A stretch of 64,000 nucleotides of DNA from Siphonodentalium dalli (GCA_032622095.1 CP136069.1:168200394-168264393), one strand, 5' to 3'; counted from the first letter of the stretch, positions 36,029 through 47,360 are shown. Numbers and translations: made by a program. The notes: generated from the letters alone by a model not told the origin.

Positions 36029-37362
36029 ATTAAAGTGATGTGAAACACTCCTGCATGGTGATAAAATAGAAATGGAGAATAATCTTGTTCAAAGTAGTAA
36101 TTTTTTACAAATAGTATATCCAAATTAACAATTCACACCGTCATTCTTATATATGAATTAGATGCAGTGACTCTCGATGACGAAATCGTTTTCGTTAGTC
36201 TATCGCCCATTGATGCGTCCCGAATCGAGTAGTAAATATTTACAATTGAGCGTAGTTCAAACGATGTTTTCTATGGAGTGGTAAGGTCGATTTGCTGCAA
36301 ATTTTCGGGGATGTTAGTATAATGTTACAGTCATCCAGTTGCCATAGCGCCTGAATACTAACTTATTAGTTCCACGCACCCTAACAAGTACGTAATGTGT
36401 CTTTAAGGGCTACGTATAATAACAAAGAAATATATTCCCTGCTTTGTGTGTTGAATGCTATAGTCCCCGTCAGGACATCAAAAATGTTCCCATATTGTAA
36501 ACGGGTGGAATATAATCTCTACGTGCGTAGCCAGAGCTATAAGAGAGAGAAATATATTCAGCACATTCTTTGGAAACGGACAAACGTACATTTTACAACC
36601 GTATACACGTGTATATGATTGACAGACAAAGGCATCTCAACATAATTATTTGTTATTATATTATTTTTATGTTCCTGTCTAAGAAAAAAGCTTTGTACTA
36701 TAGATTCAATTTTAAAATAACCACCAAATTATTGTCAACATGCAGGGACCATTGTTCTCACAGGGACAAATATGATCTAACAGAAACGCAGGCATACGTG
36801 TAGATATCGCGCATCGTAAAAGATAGCGACGCTGGAAAAGCATGCGGTGATAAATACGTCATATCAAAATGGCGGCGCTTCTGGTCGAGATGGGTGATAC
36901 ACTTATTGAGATGTCCCTCAACTCAGATCAATCTTGAAACGGGGACATCATTAATGTGAAGCCCTTTCATCGATAATTGAGAAGGGTATGTGTCTGGACG
37001 TGGGTTCGAATACTGACACAGAACGGATCTATCATTATATTGAAAAAGCAGAATGCACTTCCTCCGGAAATTACATTTAACTATTATAAATCCATATTCA
37101 GACACACACTTTCACAAACACACACAATATATAACTGCGCACATGCATATACGTCCTTATGATCCAACATGTATATGCACATACACATACCATTATGAAT
37201 TCAACAGCGCGTGTACCAGTTTATCCCGTCAAACAACCGTTTATATACGTTTTGAACAAGTTTAAAATCAGAAACGATCTGGGTTAGATACTTGATGTGT
37301 GACGTACGTTCCTGATCCCGAATATTAAATACGAACTGCATGCCATGGCGACATTGTGTACA
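36029..37362. other. AT-rich stretch with a dispersed-repeat fragment
   Basis: Bases about 36,025-36,240 resemble 31,390-31,780 ('attattaaagtgat' then 'agtgactctcg' then 'tttatcg'-like). At 36,867 'caaaatggcggcgctt' matches the core of a YY1-type site, but no gene lies next to it. Open frames have no recognisable domains. Confidence 0.45.
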
Positions 37363-37968
37363 TGGACGTGGCTAGATGGTCTCCGTTCCGGTGTACGCCT
37401 TGATATTTCCAACTGCACCCCTTGAACCAGACCAATCTGTTTGCTCCCCCGGGTTTGAACTTTCTAACGGGTACCTCACATTTTCCGACTGTTGGGGAAT
37501 TTCCAATCTGACACCCGTATAAGGTTGCAAAATGTCCAACTGATGGCTATTTCGTTACAATTTTGTAACAAAAGTAGAAAAATATATGCTACTGTTTATT
37601 ATAACACTGACAGTAATTAGGCGTGAGATTAAAATTCTTGAGTACAACTGAACTATGTAATTTGATCAGTAATAACAAATTATACAACTGACCGACGGGA
37701 TACCTAAGGTTACATTTCGTGGCTCTCCGGTTGACAGACTCGCTACGAGCCACCCCAGCTCGCCAGCGCGTCCTAATTATATTTCATGTTCTTTGTCAAA
37801 TCCTGCTGGCGCCATTTCATTGCCATACGAATAACATTAATTAACAAATAACATTTCCAACACAAGTTGTGCCAGGCATGCAATTTCCAACTGTTGAAAG
37901 TTTTGACCAAAGTTGTGGGGTGAGACTGTGACAACCACCCCTCACCCTGTCGCCACGTCCCTGACTAT
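37363..37968 (+). repeat. Dispersed ~0.6-kb repeat, copy 1
   Basis: Begins 'gacgtggctagatggtctcc' and ends 'cgccacgtccctga', giving short inverted ends (GGGACGTGGC-like). Internal stretches 'tttccaactgttga' and 'acaaaagtagaaaaatatat' resemble the copies at 41,988-42,465 and 52,732-53,472. The head also resembles 4018-4055. No coding sequence. Confidence 0.6.
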
Positions 37969-38408
37969 ATGGTGTATGCATCTACTTCTATGTCGCTATA
38001 CATGTAATATGCATTTTTCCACAGATTTACATCGAGACAATGAGGTCTTTCGCTGGTCACGCCTTTCCAGGATCATTCTTACTGATGTTTGGATTGCACG
38101 GACTAAACGCCTGGTGTCTATCTTATCCCATGATTTGGAACATATATATATCCGTGTCTATCGTGCGTTCTTTGATGACTGCATGGATTCGCGGTCGGAT
38201 TTGAGGTAAAGACACGTGGATTGCAGTCGACATTGAGCTGACATCCGTTATCAAACGTTATCAACTCAAAAGAGCTATACGCATACTCTGAGCTGGGGTA
38301 CGTCAAAATGGTGAGTAAAAGTCTAAGTTATATTTAAAAGTTAAAGATGGATTATCTCTTTCAATAAAAAAATTGAAATATTTGCTTGGGTATAAAATAA
38401 TAAATATG
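37969..38408. other. Spacer with a possible ATG-plus-splice-donor site
   Basis: At 38,308 the sequence reads 'caaaATGgtgagtaaaag', an ATG directly followed by a consensus 5' splice site. Calmodulin genes of animals commonly have their first intron immediately after the ATG, and a calmodulin-like fragment lies 560 bp downstream, so this may be a remnant of exon 1. That is inference from position and a short motif only. Confidence 0.3.
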
Positions 38409-38780
38409 AACTGAAGACCCCTGTCCGGAAAGGCTTCTATCAATTAATATTGAATTTATTTCCAATATTTTTAGAACAGACCATTCGGGTGATACCATAT
38501 AGCGATAGAGAGCATTAGGCTGTTCATATGGCTACGTACCGAACGTCAAATGTCCCAGATTGATTGGTTGTATTGTTTTATGCCATAGATATAAGCGATA
38601 ATGAGTAAAATTAATGCTTATTTGTGACAAAATTACACTATCAAATTTCTGGTCTCTGTTAATAGTAACCACTATTGTTCGTTAGCTAAACAACCACACC
38701 TTTTAGACCAGAAAATATTAGAAATAAAATGAATATTAATCGATAGAAGCATTTCCGGACAGGTGTCTTCGATTCAGATC
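38409..38780. mobile_element. ~370-bp MITE with ~65-bp TIRs
   Basis: The left end reads 'aactgaagacccctgtccgg' then 'aaaggcttctatcaattaat'. The right end complements to 'gaatcgaagacacctgtccg' then 'gaaatgcttctatcgattaa'. The homology continues ~25 bp further through 'tattt'-rich text. Centre unique, no coding capacity. Confidence 0.8.
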
Positions 38781-38859
38781 TAATATTTCGTACTCCGGTA
38801 ACTATATAATACATGATTACAAAGAGATAATCCACCTTTTATTAAAAACATGCCTTGAG

Positions 38860-39040
38860 TACATACATTTTGACAATGATAAAATGGGATTACGTGGGAT
38901 GAGCTCAGACACATCATGATAACAAAAGGGGACACGGTGACGCACAAGGCTGGCGAAATGATAGCTGAACTTGACATTGACGGTGACGGTCGAATCTGTT
39001 GTGGGAGGGTATATAATGAATCTAGCAGATTGTATTTTCC
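38860..39040 (+). pseudogene. Calmodulin-like EF-hand 3-4 fragment, frameshifted
   Basis: From 38,898 the plus strand encodes DELRHIM, then KGDTV, GEMIAELDIDGDGRI. This aligns without gaps to the ELRHVM...EMIREADIDGDG part of calmodulin, the end of EF-hand 3 through the EF-hand 4 loop. Calcium-loop positions 1, 3 and 5 of EF-hand 4 are all D; the position-12 glutamate is lost because the match decays after RI into CCGR. Upstream, 38,869-38,880 encodes FDND in another frame, matching the start of EF-hand 3 (FDKD in calmodulin); about four bases are missing between the two pieces, and an in-frame TAA lies at 38,880. It is therefore a degraded pseudogene fragment of a calmodulin-family gene. EF-hands 1 and 2 were not found. 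Confidence 0.65.
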
Positions 39041-39124
39041 ATGGAAATCTATCAAATATATGTTCATACAATGCGGCGATGTTTTCGATTTTATTGGTGG
39101 ATGAATGACCGCGCAAATGATTAA

Positions 39125-39457
39125 TTGTATATATGGGGAAATTTCTGCATTGCTCGTGGAAACCACCAATCAGCGAAAGCAATTGACAAACTACGGCATC
39201 AGTGGAACCCGGGTCCCTCTTTGTCTGATACAAGAACTGATACATCATTGGTGTGCCTAAATATTCAGAGCATAAAACCCAAACTTGATATATTGTCTGC
39301 TGAAATAGTAGATTATGACATCGTAGCGTTCACAGAAACATGGCTTTCCAATGATACATCTGACAAAAATGACGATGTCGGAAATAATAACATATCAAAA
39401 CCCGGTGGTCGTAGAATTCGATTTTTCATGGGAAAATGCACAGACTCCACGCTTTAA
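39125..39457 (+). pseudogene. Fragment of a CR1/L2-type non-LTR retrotransposon endonuclease
   Basis: A 110-residue frame contains LVCLNIQSIKPKLDIL followed by YDIVAFTETWL at residues about 38-75. This is the start of the endonuclease/exonuclease/phosphatase fold of non-LTR retrotransposons: N in the first strand and the metal-binding E in TETWL are both present. Upstream, residues 28-31 are NPGP (39,206-39,217), as found before the endonuclease in many such elements, where it can belong to a 2A-like peptide; here the preceding DxE residues are absent. Similarity ends soon after residue 75 and no reverse transcriptase follows, so this is a 5' fragment of a dead copy. The start shown is simply the first ATG. 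Confidence 0.75.
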
Positions 39458-40834
39458 TTGTATTAGGCATTGTATTAGGCGATTATCGAGGAGACATAAA
39501 CGCATTTATTAACAATTTTGCCAGCCTTGGGAAGATTTGTAGAAGCGAGTTCTATGCAATGGAAATGCATGCATATTTCCTATGTAACGGTTTAACTGTG
39601 TCTAAACGCTCTTTAACAACGACGCCGCAGATACGAACGCTCTTTAATCATCACGCGATTAACCCATGAATTCCCATTGCGGTGGCGGGAGAATGGAGAA
39701 GGTGTGCTCGGACCTTCTCAAAAGCGGTCCGATGACCATTCCCCTGGATATTTACCCTTAGATAGCAAGTTTGGGCTAAATCCGTCCGGCAGTTTTTTCC
39801 CGGCCATAGCTAACAGACAGACAGACAAACAGAAGTCCCAAAATATATATTAGATTAGATAAGATAATGTGTCAACGGTAGTAACAGAATCATTCACTGT
39901 ATTGTAACGCAAATCATGCAATGTGACATGAATGGTCAATGTGAACTGCGAAGTCTGATTTTTTTCCCTAACAAACCAATCATAATGGTCGACTGATTCA
40001 AAATGGCGGCCACTTTTTTTCAATATGGTCGCCACTTATTTTCAAAATGGCCGCCACTGTTTTTTTTTTTAAAGTCGCATTTTTCAGCTTGTATTAAACT
40101 TATACGATCCACGTGACTTCCATTCCTTATTCCAAAATTGCCACCGCCCATGCAGAGGGGTTCATATAGGTGACCCATGCCATTTCTCGGTTCCTTATAT
40201 ATTAAGGTCAAACAAAGGGATCTGTAAGTTGCCCCCCCCCAAGACGCCTTAAATATCACCATAAACCCCACCCGATCCAAAATTGACGGCGGTCACTGAA
40301 TTTGGATCGGGGGAGGTGGAGTGTTTATAGTGTCTTGTGGACACATGTTCTAATTTCATTTTGTTCACAGTTGTCATTTCACCTTGAGGCAGTATGAACG
40401 ATAAAGTTAGTCAGAGTCGGTTTAGCCAGTCCGTGTAGCTGTATATAGTTTGTAATTAAGTTCGTTTTAACTCTATTTTGGGCTTACTTGTGCAATTTGG
40501 GTTATTTATATAAATGCTTCATAGGCAGCTAAGCATATACGAGCATGTTAACATTTCACTCGATGATATTTTGGATGGTTCGAGCGAAATGAAAACTATA
40601 TTTAATAAAATAAAATAAATACACATAAAACATGGTCTATTCGCAATATGTTGGTGCACAACTCCATGACAAAACATCACAAATTAATGCAAAAAGATTA
40701 TGTGCTTATTGCTTGCTTGTTTTATTTGTTAAGTCGTTCCTTGCTTACGTATTATATAGTTTTTTTGTTATTAAATAACACTTGATATTTTAATTTTATT
40801 TATTTCATTATTTATTCCTATGGGATTAAAATGG
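39458..40834. other. Non-coding stretch with minor repeats
   Basis: Two AACGCTCTTTAA words lie 31 bp apart at 39,605 and 39,636. At about 39,988-40,062 three variants of 'ttcaaaatggcggccactt' occur ~28 bp apart. Bases 40,165-40,240 resemble 1,490-1,530 ('catgccatttct' and a 'tcaaa'-'aaagg' stretch). No gene is recognised. Confidence 0.5.
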
Positions 40835-41013
40835 TTGGAAACTAAAAATTGTAATCAGATGTAATCGAAAAGTAATCAGTTACATTTTATTAAAGTTATT
40901 GTAATCGTAATCAATTACATTTGAAAAAAATGTAATCAATAATCGTAATCATGAAAATCAAAATTAGTTGTAATCGTAATCAATTACATTGGCATGTAAT
41001 CACCCCAACCCTG
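40835..41013 (-). mobile_element. hAT-like terminal fragment rich in GTAATC words
   Basis: On the minus strand it starts CAGGGTTGGGGTGATTACA, a terminus I associate with hAT-type elements. Next come many 'gtaatcgattaca'-like words ('tgtaatcgtaatcaattac' on the plus strand, at least three times). Only one terminus is seen, so the copy is truncated. No coding part. Confidence 0.5.
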
Positions 41014-41987
41014 GCTAGATTTGAACACATATCCCACCTGGAACTTTCAACCACAGACCTTCATTTATCAATTAAAGTCACTTGGTGGTTTGCGCTCCAA
41101 AATACGCGTGATAATAGTCGCCTTTTAAGTTTTCCTGATATAAAAATAGCTCGATAAACACTTGATAAATATCTTCATATGAGCAGTATAATAATGTCAC
41201 AGAAAGACACATTGGAGTCATGAAAAATACAACTTTGAACCCGATGTTTGGGTTCCAAGAAAAAAAACTATTTGCACGACATGGAACAGAAAAGAGCGTT
41301 CCGTGTTACTCTATTCTTGATATGGTAGAAATAAAGAGCTTTTGATTCACTTCTGTACGAAAACAGTTGGAAAAGGCCTCTGACCACAGTATGTATTTCT
41401 TAGAGCATATGGAGTCGGTATATACTTATCAATATTTCTTGTATTTGCAACCAATCTTATACTTACTTAGAAATTACTTAGTCAAAATTTGGAAGCTCGA
41501 ATGAGCCATGTCCATTTAAATTAACAGAATACCACGCTATATCCGAGTTAATTGTGATCTAAAGTTCAGGTTTCGGTAAGACGGCACTTATGCAGCCTCT
41601 GTTCGTTCAAGAAAGTTTAATGTATTTAAGATATATATAATTATGCGTGATTTTGTCTCGAAAATGACAATTTTTAATCATAATAAACCGTAACAAATCA
41701 GTCAAGAACCATCACAATACCGGCGATAGAACGACTTTCGATGTAACAGTTCCCACACAGTGGTCTATAAAGAGTTACTTACAAACGGTTTGTCTTATGG
41801 ATAAAGCTTTGGACGACCTGAAAAATGAGTTCTTTGTCTTCGTCACATAGACTAACCTTATCAAGTATTAAGTGATTCAGAGTTATATTTCTAAATTTGG
41901 AAAGTTTATTAAAGAGTTCGGAGCGATGACAGATTATGAGTATGACAGTGATAGTTGGTGCTATTGACGCATTCATGACCAACATAC
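41014..41987. other. AT-rich stretch, nothing firmly recognised
   Basis: It contains AAAGAGCGTT at 41,292 and a related AAAGAGCTTT at 41,333. Open frames are short and without domains. Confidence 0.4.
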
Positions 41988-42465
41988 ATGGCTAGAGGGC
42001 CTCCGCGTTAGGAGGAGGTGTCCAACTGACAAGTTTGTGCCTAATTCCACCCCGTTTTCCCAATTATCCCCTCACATACATGGATGGCAGTCTATTATAA
42101 ATGGATCAGTAATCGTTTGGCCACTAGACATGCAGGGGGTGACGGAATCTACTGGGTGACCATTATGAGTAAATGTGTAGATCTGAACCTGAAAACTAAT
42201 ATAAGGGGCAAACTCGGTCTGACATTTGCATGACATTATTGGAAATTGGTCTAAAAACAATACCCTTTATTGTTTATAAAATTCAACTAACGTAATTATA
42301 TATTACATCTATCATAAGCTATTTTCTCAGTCTGGAAAATTAAACTGTTTTAGTCAAGAATCGATCGGTCTTTGAAATTATTTGTGAAATCCAAATGTTG
42401 AAAATATTACGAAAATGAGTGAAAGAAAGACTACCAACACGTCTGACTATTGCCTCGTCCCTGAT
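41988..42465 (+). repeat. Dispersed ~0.5-kb repeat, copy 2
   Basis: Starts 'catggctagagggcctccgc' and ends 'ttgcctcgtccctgatgc', matching the head and tail of the copy at 37,363-37,968. 'taaatggatcagtaat' and 'ggtgtccaactgac' are shared with 52,732-52,910. Confidence 0.55.
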
Positions 42466-43301
42466 GCAACTGCTTATCCAGAAGCCCATCCTAAAAGTCC
42501 ATAATGGTAATTATAACGTCGGCCAATAAAGCGATTGCGTATAACAATTAGTTTTGACTTTATTTCGAACAAGAGCCCTCAGCAGATTTATATTGAGTGC
42601 TAATTGCAAAGACATTGGTATTTGTCAAACTGGTGGTTCGGTCCAACAAAAATATAGCCATCGAATGGCTACATTATTTAAATACGTAGGCTAAATAGGA
42701 CGAAGAACGTATGGTGACAGCTAACTTTAGAGTGAGATTGATATCATGGCAATTATTTGGAATACGACGCTATACAGTGGACAGAAAGATATCTTCAGCA
42801 GAGATTCTCCCGAACAGTTTAACTAAATTATTACGAAGATATTATGTTAGGTGTTGGGCAAATGACTTGCAATTGATGGGGTATCCCTATATATCACATG
42901 AAACCCCTATAATATCATTGAAAAATCCATTAGATTTTTTCATATCTCTCACCAGTGTGTTGTCGCCGCGTGCTTCCCGAGATAATTGGCGTCGCGCCAA
43001 GTAAATTACCGCGCGGATTAATACTATGTAGAACAGCCGCGCTTGACACCTACCAGACACTGCAAAATGATTGATTTGCTCATTAAAGTTGCACTAACGA
43101 AAATAGGCACAAATTCAAAGAAGCAAATTGTGGGGGGGGGGTATATCTTTCGTCGCAAGACAGAACGCGCAATGCTGTCGTATACGATTGTGAGGCGTCT
43201 AAGCCAACGCATTTCACATGCATTTTTCAGCTTCTTCTAAATATTGTGATTTGCTAAAAAGGAATAAAGCTCTCGTTTTTTTCATGTGATATACAAGATC
43301 T
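42466..43301. other. Non-coding stretch, nothing firmly recognised
   Basis: The longest open frame (42,711-43,004, 97 residues) has no similarity I recognise and no flanking gene structure. A G run lies at 43,131. No repeat partner was seen. Confidence 0.35.
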
Positions 43302-43445
43302 TCAACTCGTTATGTTCGGATATAACATTTTATGAAACTCGTTTCATAAATTTGATTCACGACTCGTTTACGACTCGTTAACATTGTGAATCAAATTTAT
43401 GAAACTCGTTTCATAAAATCTTATATCACAACATAACTCGTTGGA
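43302..43445. mobile_element. ~144-bp palindromic element
   Basis: 'caactcgttatgtt' at the left is mirrored by 'aacataactcgttg' at the right. Inner arms 'attttatgaaactcgtttca' and 'taaatttgattcac' are exactly complemented. The loop holds two 'gactcgtt' words. Near-perfect stem of ~60 bp; no coding capacity. Confidence 0.8.
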
Positions 43446-43500
43446 GATACTCTATTTACATTACAAGGGAATGTCATTTGACCAATATATATATAGAATA

Positions 43501-43762
43501 CTAGAAGGTGACCCAACTTCCCGACTCCCCGGCCGAAAGTACCCCAACATACCAAGTTTCATCGAAATCCCGTGATATTCGGGCGTTTGAGATTGAAATA
43601 ACCCGATTTCAAGGTCAAGGTCACGTCGCACGAACAAATTAATATGCCTATGTCAGTTCCCGGTCGAAAATAGCCCCACATACCAAGTTTCATCGAAATC
43701 GGGTCGGCCGTTTTCGAGTTCATCGCGATCACACACACAGACACACACACATATATATATAT
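43501..43762 (-). mobile_element. Helitron-like family 1, unit a (5' end missing)
   Basis: Read on the minus strand it ends 'ttctag' followed by T, but the usual hairpin is altered here. It contains the family text 'aaacttggtatgt' and ends upstream in an 'acaca' microsatellite rather than the TC terminus. A diverged, shortened member of the array that follows. Confidence 0.55.
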
Positions 43763-43763
43763 A

Positions 43764-44488
43764 CTAGAAGGTGACCCGACTTCGTCCCGGCTTTGACCTT
43801 GAATTGTCCATTTTGAAGGTCAAGGTCAAGTGGGGTAACGATTTGACCAGTCCAAAACACTGCCCGGACAAAAGTACCCGACAAACGTGCCCGTCGAAAT
43901 CCATCCGGTTTTACCCGATTTGACCTTGAATTAATCATTTTGAAGGTCAAGGTCAGGTCGGGGTCACGACTCGACCCGTCCAAAACACTTAGTGGACAAA
44001 AGTAACCACACGTATCAAATTTCGTCGAAATCCCATCAAAATTGGCGATATGACCTTGAATTGACCCGATTTCAAGGTCACGTCGCACGGGCAAATGAAT
44101 ATGCTTATGAGACTCCCCATACGAAAGTAACCCCACATACCAAGTTTCATCGAAATCCCGTGATATTCGGGCGTTTGACCTTGAAATGACCCGATTTAAA
44201 GGTCAAAGTCACATCGCACGGGCAAATTAATAGGTGTATGCCACGCCCCGGCCTTATGCACCCCCACATACCAAGTTTCATCGAAATCCCGTGATATTCG
44301 GGCGTTTGACCTTGAAATTACCCGATTTCAAGGTCAAGGTGACGTCGCACGGACAAATTAATATGCCTATGTTTGTCCCCGGCCGAAAATACCCCACATA
44401 CCAAGTTTCATCGAAATCGGGTGGGCCGTTTTCGAGTTCATCGCGAACACACAGACAGACACACAGATCTTTCAAAATATATAATAGA
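43764..44488 (-). mobile_element. Helitron-like family 1, unit b
   Basis: On the minus strand it starts TCTATTATATATTTTG and ends in the hairpin CCCGGGAC...GTCGGGTC-type followed seven bases later by CTAG and then T. It joins unit c head-to-tail with no spacer (CTAG|TC). The interior is a series of ~130-bp subrepeats with inverted TGACCTTGA / TCAAGGTCA pairs, and a CA/GT-rich microsatellite near the 5' end. No Rep-helicase gene, hence non-autonomous. Confidence 0.7.
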
Positions 44489-45114
44489 CTAGAAGGTGAC
44501 CCGACTTCGTCCGGGCTTTGACCTTGAATTGTCCATTTTGAAGGTCAAGGTCAAGTGGGGTCACGATTTGACCAGTCCAAAAACACTGCCCGGACAAAAG
44601 TACCCGACAAACGTGCCCGTCGAAATCCATCCGGTTTTACCCGATTTGACCTTGAATTGATCATTTTGAAGGTCAAGGTCTGGTCGGGGTCACGATTAGA
44701 CCCGTCCAAAACAATCAGTGGACAAAACTAAACCCACGTATCAAATTTCGTCGAAATCCCATCAAAATTGGCGATTTGACATTGAAGTTACCCGATTTCA
44801 AGGTCAAGGTCACGTCGCACGGGCAAATGAATATGCTTATGAGACTCGCCATAAGAAAGTACCCCCACATACCAAGTTTCATCGAAATCCCGTGATATTC
44901 GGGCGTTTGACCTTGATATGACCCGATTTCAAGGTCAAGGTGACGTCGCACGGACAAATTAATATGCCTATGTTCGTCCCCGGCCGAACATACCACCACA
45001 TACCAAGTTTCATCGAAATCGGGTGAGACGTTTTCGAGTTCATCGCGAACACACACACAGACACACACACAGACACACACACAGACACACAGATCTTCCA
45101 AAATATATAATAGA
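44489..45114 (-). mobile_element. Helitron-like family 1, unit c
   Basis: Same termini as unit b. On the minus strand the hairpin GCCCGGACGAAGTCGGGTC lies just inside CTAG (44,489-44,492), and the TC end is at 45,114 preceded by A. Upstream of TC lie six bases (45,115-45,120) before the next unit, and they satisfy the A|TC and CTAG|T flank rule of Helitrons. Confidence 0.75.
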
Positions 45115-45120
45115 TACATA

Positions 45121-45694
45121 CTAGAAGGTGCCGACTTCGTCCGGGCTTTGACCTTGAATTGACCATTTTGAAGGTCAGGTGGGGTCACGATTTTACCCGT
45201 TCAAAACACTGCCCGGACAAAAGTACCCGACAAAAGTACCCGTCGAAATCCATCCGGTTTTACCAGATTTGACCTTGAATTGATCATTTTGAAGGTCAAG
45301 GTCAGGTCTGGGTGACGACTTGACCCATCCAAAACACTTAGTGGACAAAAGTAACCCTATGTATCAAATTTCGTGGAAATTCCATCAAAATTCGCGATTT
45401 TACCTTGAATTGACCCGATTTCAAGGTCAAGGTAACGTCATACGGGCAAATGAATAGGCTTATGAGACTCTCCATACGAAAGTATCCCTAGACACTAAAT
45501 TTCATCGAAATCCCGTGATATTCGGGCATTTGACCTTGAAATAACCCGATTTCAAGGTCAAGGTCACGTCACACGAACAAATTAATATGCCTATGCCAGT
45601 TCCCGGTCGAAAATACCCCCACATACCAAGTTTCATCGAAATCGGGTCGGCCGTTTTTGAGTTCATCGCGATCACACACACAGACACACACACA
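45121..45694 (-). mobile_element. Helitron-like family 1, unit d (5' end lost)
   Basis: CTAG at 45,121 and the adjacent hairpin mark the 3' end on the minus strand. The 5' part ends in the 'cacacacagacacaca' microsatellite, where unit 1 of family 2 begins in the opposite orientation at 45,695. Confidence 0.7.
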
Positions 45695-46279
45695 TCTCAT
45701 ATATATTTTGAAGACCTCTGTTTGTTTGTCTGTCTGTCTGTCTGTCTGTCATTTATACAAATCTACGATTCTCGACCGATCGGGACGAAACTTGGTACGT
45801 GTGTGTAGTTTGACCAGGCGGTGAACGTTGTCGTATTGGCGAGCCCGTGCGGCGCCCGCTTCGCGCATGCGCAGACGAGATCTCGGAAACGGGTGGAGCT
45901 ATCGACTTGAAATTTGCTATGTGAATGTATCTTGCCCCGGATACGAATTTTATCGGGTAGCCGAGCCCGTGCGACACCAGCTTCGCGCATGCGCAGACGA
46001 GATCTCGGAAACGGGTGGAGCTATCGACTTGAAATTTGCTATGTGAATGTATCTTGCCCCGGATACGAATTTTATCGGATCGGCGAGCCCGTGCGACGCC
46101 AGCTTCGCGCATGCGCAGACCAGATCTCGGAAACGGGTAGAGCTATCGACTTGAAATTTCGGGCTGGGTAGAGCTATCGACTTGAAATTTGGTTTTTGAA
46201 TAGCCCGGACAACGGGTGGAGCTATCGACTTGAAATTTGGTTTTTGAATAGCCCGGACAACGTCGGGCTCATCGGCTAG
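45695..46279 (+). mobile_element. Helitron-like family 2, unit 1
   Basis: Starts TCTCATATATATTTTG after an A and ends with CTAG (46,276-46,279) followed by T. Six bases before CTAG is the hairpin AGCCCGGACAACGTCGGGCT, an 8-bp stem with one bulged G and a three-base loop. Inside are a TCTG microsatellite, a lead segment 'ctacgattctcgaccgatcg', then three ~122-bp subrepeats. No coding gene. Confidence 0.8.
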
Positions 46280-46917
46280 TCTCATATATATTTTGAAGAC
46301 CTCTGTCTGTATGTATGTTTGTATGTATGTTTGTTTGTCTGTCTGTCATTAATACAAATCTACGATTCTCGACCGATCGGGACGAAACTTGGTACGTGAG
46401 TGTAGTTTGACCAGGCGGTCGTCGTTGTCGTATTGGCGAGCCCGTGCGGCGCCCGCTTCGCGCATGCGCAGACGAGATCTCGGAAACGGGTGGAGCTATC
46501 GACTTGAAATTTGCTATGTGAATGTATCTTGCCCCGGATGCAAATTTTATCGAGTCGCCGAGTCCGTGCGGCGCCCGCTTCGCGCATGCGCAGACGAGAT
46601 CTCGGAAACGGGTGGAGCTATCGACTTGAAATTTGGTATGTGAATGTATCTTGCCCCGGATGCGAATTTTATCGGGTCACCGAGCCCGTGCGGCGCCCGC
46701 TTCGCGCATGCGCAGACGAGATCTCGGAAACGGGTGGAGCTATCGACTTGAAATTTGCTATGTGAATGTATCTTACCGGATACGAATTTTATCGGGTCGC
46801 CGAGCCCGTGCGACGCCAGCTTCGCGCATGCGCAGACGAGATCTCAGAAACGGGTGGAGCTATCGACTTGAAATTTGCTATGTGAATAGCCCAGACAACG
46901 TCGGGCTCATCGGCTAG
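46280..46917 (+). mobile_element. Helitron-like family 2, unit 2
   Basis: Joined directly to unit 1 (CTAG|TCTC). Same TC start, TCTG-type microsatellite and lead segment, with four ~122-bp subrepeats (cores near 46,459, 46,581, 46,703, 46,824). Its terminal hairpin has one change (AGCCCAGAC). The left edge of the giant palindrome, 46,693, falls inside this unit. Confidence 0.8.
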
Positions 46918-47360
46918 TCTCGTATATATTTTGAAGACCTCTGTCTGTATGTATGTTTGTTTGTCTGTCTGTCTGTCATTAATACAAATCTACGATTCTT
47001 GACCGATCGGGACGAAACTTGGTACGTGAGTGTAGTTTGACCAGGCGGTCGTCGTTGTCGTATTGGCGAGCCCGTGCGGCGCCCGCTTCGCGCATGCGCA
47101 GATGAGATCTCGGAAACGGGTGGAGCTATCGACTTGAAATTTGCTATGTGAATGTATCTTGCCCCGGATGCGAATTTTATCGGGTCGCCGACCCCGTGCG
47201 ACGCCAGCTTCGCGCATGCGCAGACCAGATCTCGGAAACGGGTGTAGCTATCGACTTGAAATTTGTTTTTTGAATAGCTATCGACTTGAAATTTGATTTT
47301 TTGAATCCACTTGAAATTTGGTTTTTGAATAGCCCGGACAACGTCGGGCTCATCGGCTAG
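46918..47360 (+). mobile_element. Helitron-like family 2, unit 3
   Basis: Shortest unit (443 bp), two ~122-bp subrepeats. Near its 3' end 'gacttgaaatttg' and a 'tttttgaat' stretch are repeated three times. Hairpin and CTAG (47,357-47,360) intact. Confidence 0.8.

Larger units (their letters stand above)
43560..45620. promoter_or_regulatory. Cluster of TCAAGGTCA nuclear-receptor half-sites
   Basis: About a dozen TCAAGGTCA words on the plus strand (for example near 43,608, 43,820, 43,946, 44,331, 44,801, 45,553) and a similar number of TGACCTTGA words alternate through the four family-1 units, often as inverted pairs ~16-20 bp apart. TCAAGGTCA is the known extended half-site bound by ERR and NR5A/FTZ-F1 receptors. 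The match is visible; binding is inference. Confidence 0.55.

Noticed and set aside
38817-39248. Minus-strand 143-residue open frame as a gene
   Set aside because: It lies antisense to the calmodulin-like fragment and has no recognisable domain; the plus-strand reading explains the sequence better.
39988-40062. Three 'aaaatggcggcc' words as a YY1 promoter cluster
   Set aside because: They are diverged copies of one ~28-bp repeat with T runs and no adjacent gene, so local duplication is the simpler reading.
42711-43004. 97-residue frame as a small gene
   Set aside because: No recognised domain, no neighbouring exon or promoter evidence, and similar lengths occur by chance in this composition.
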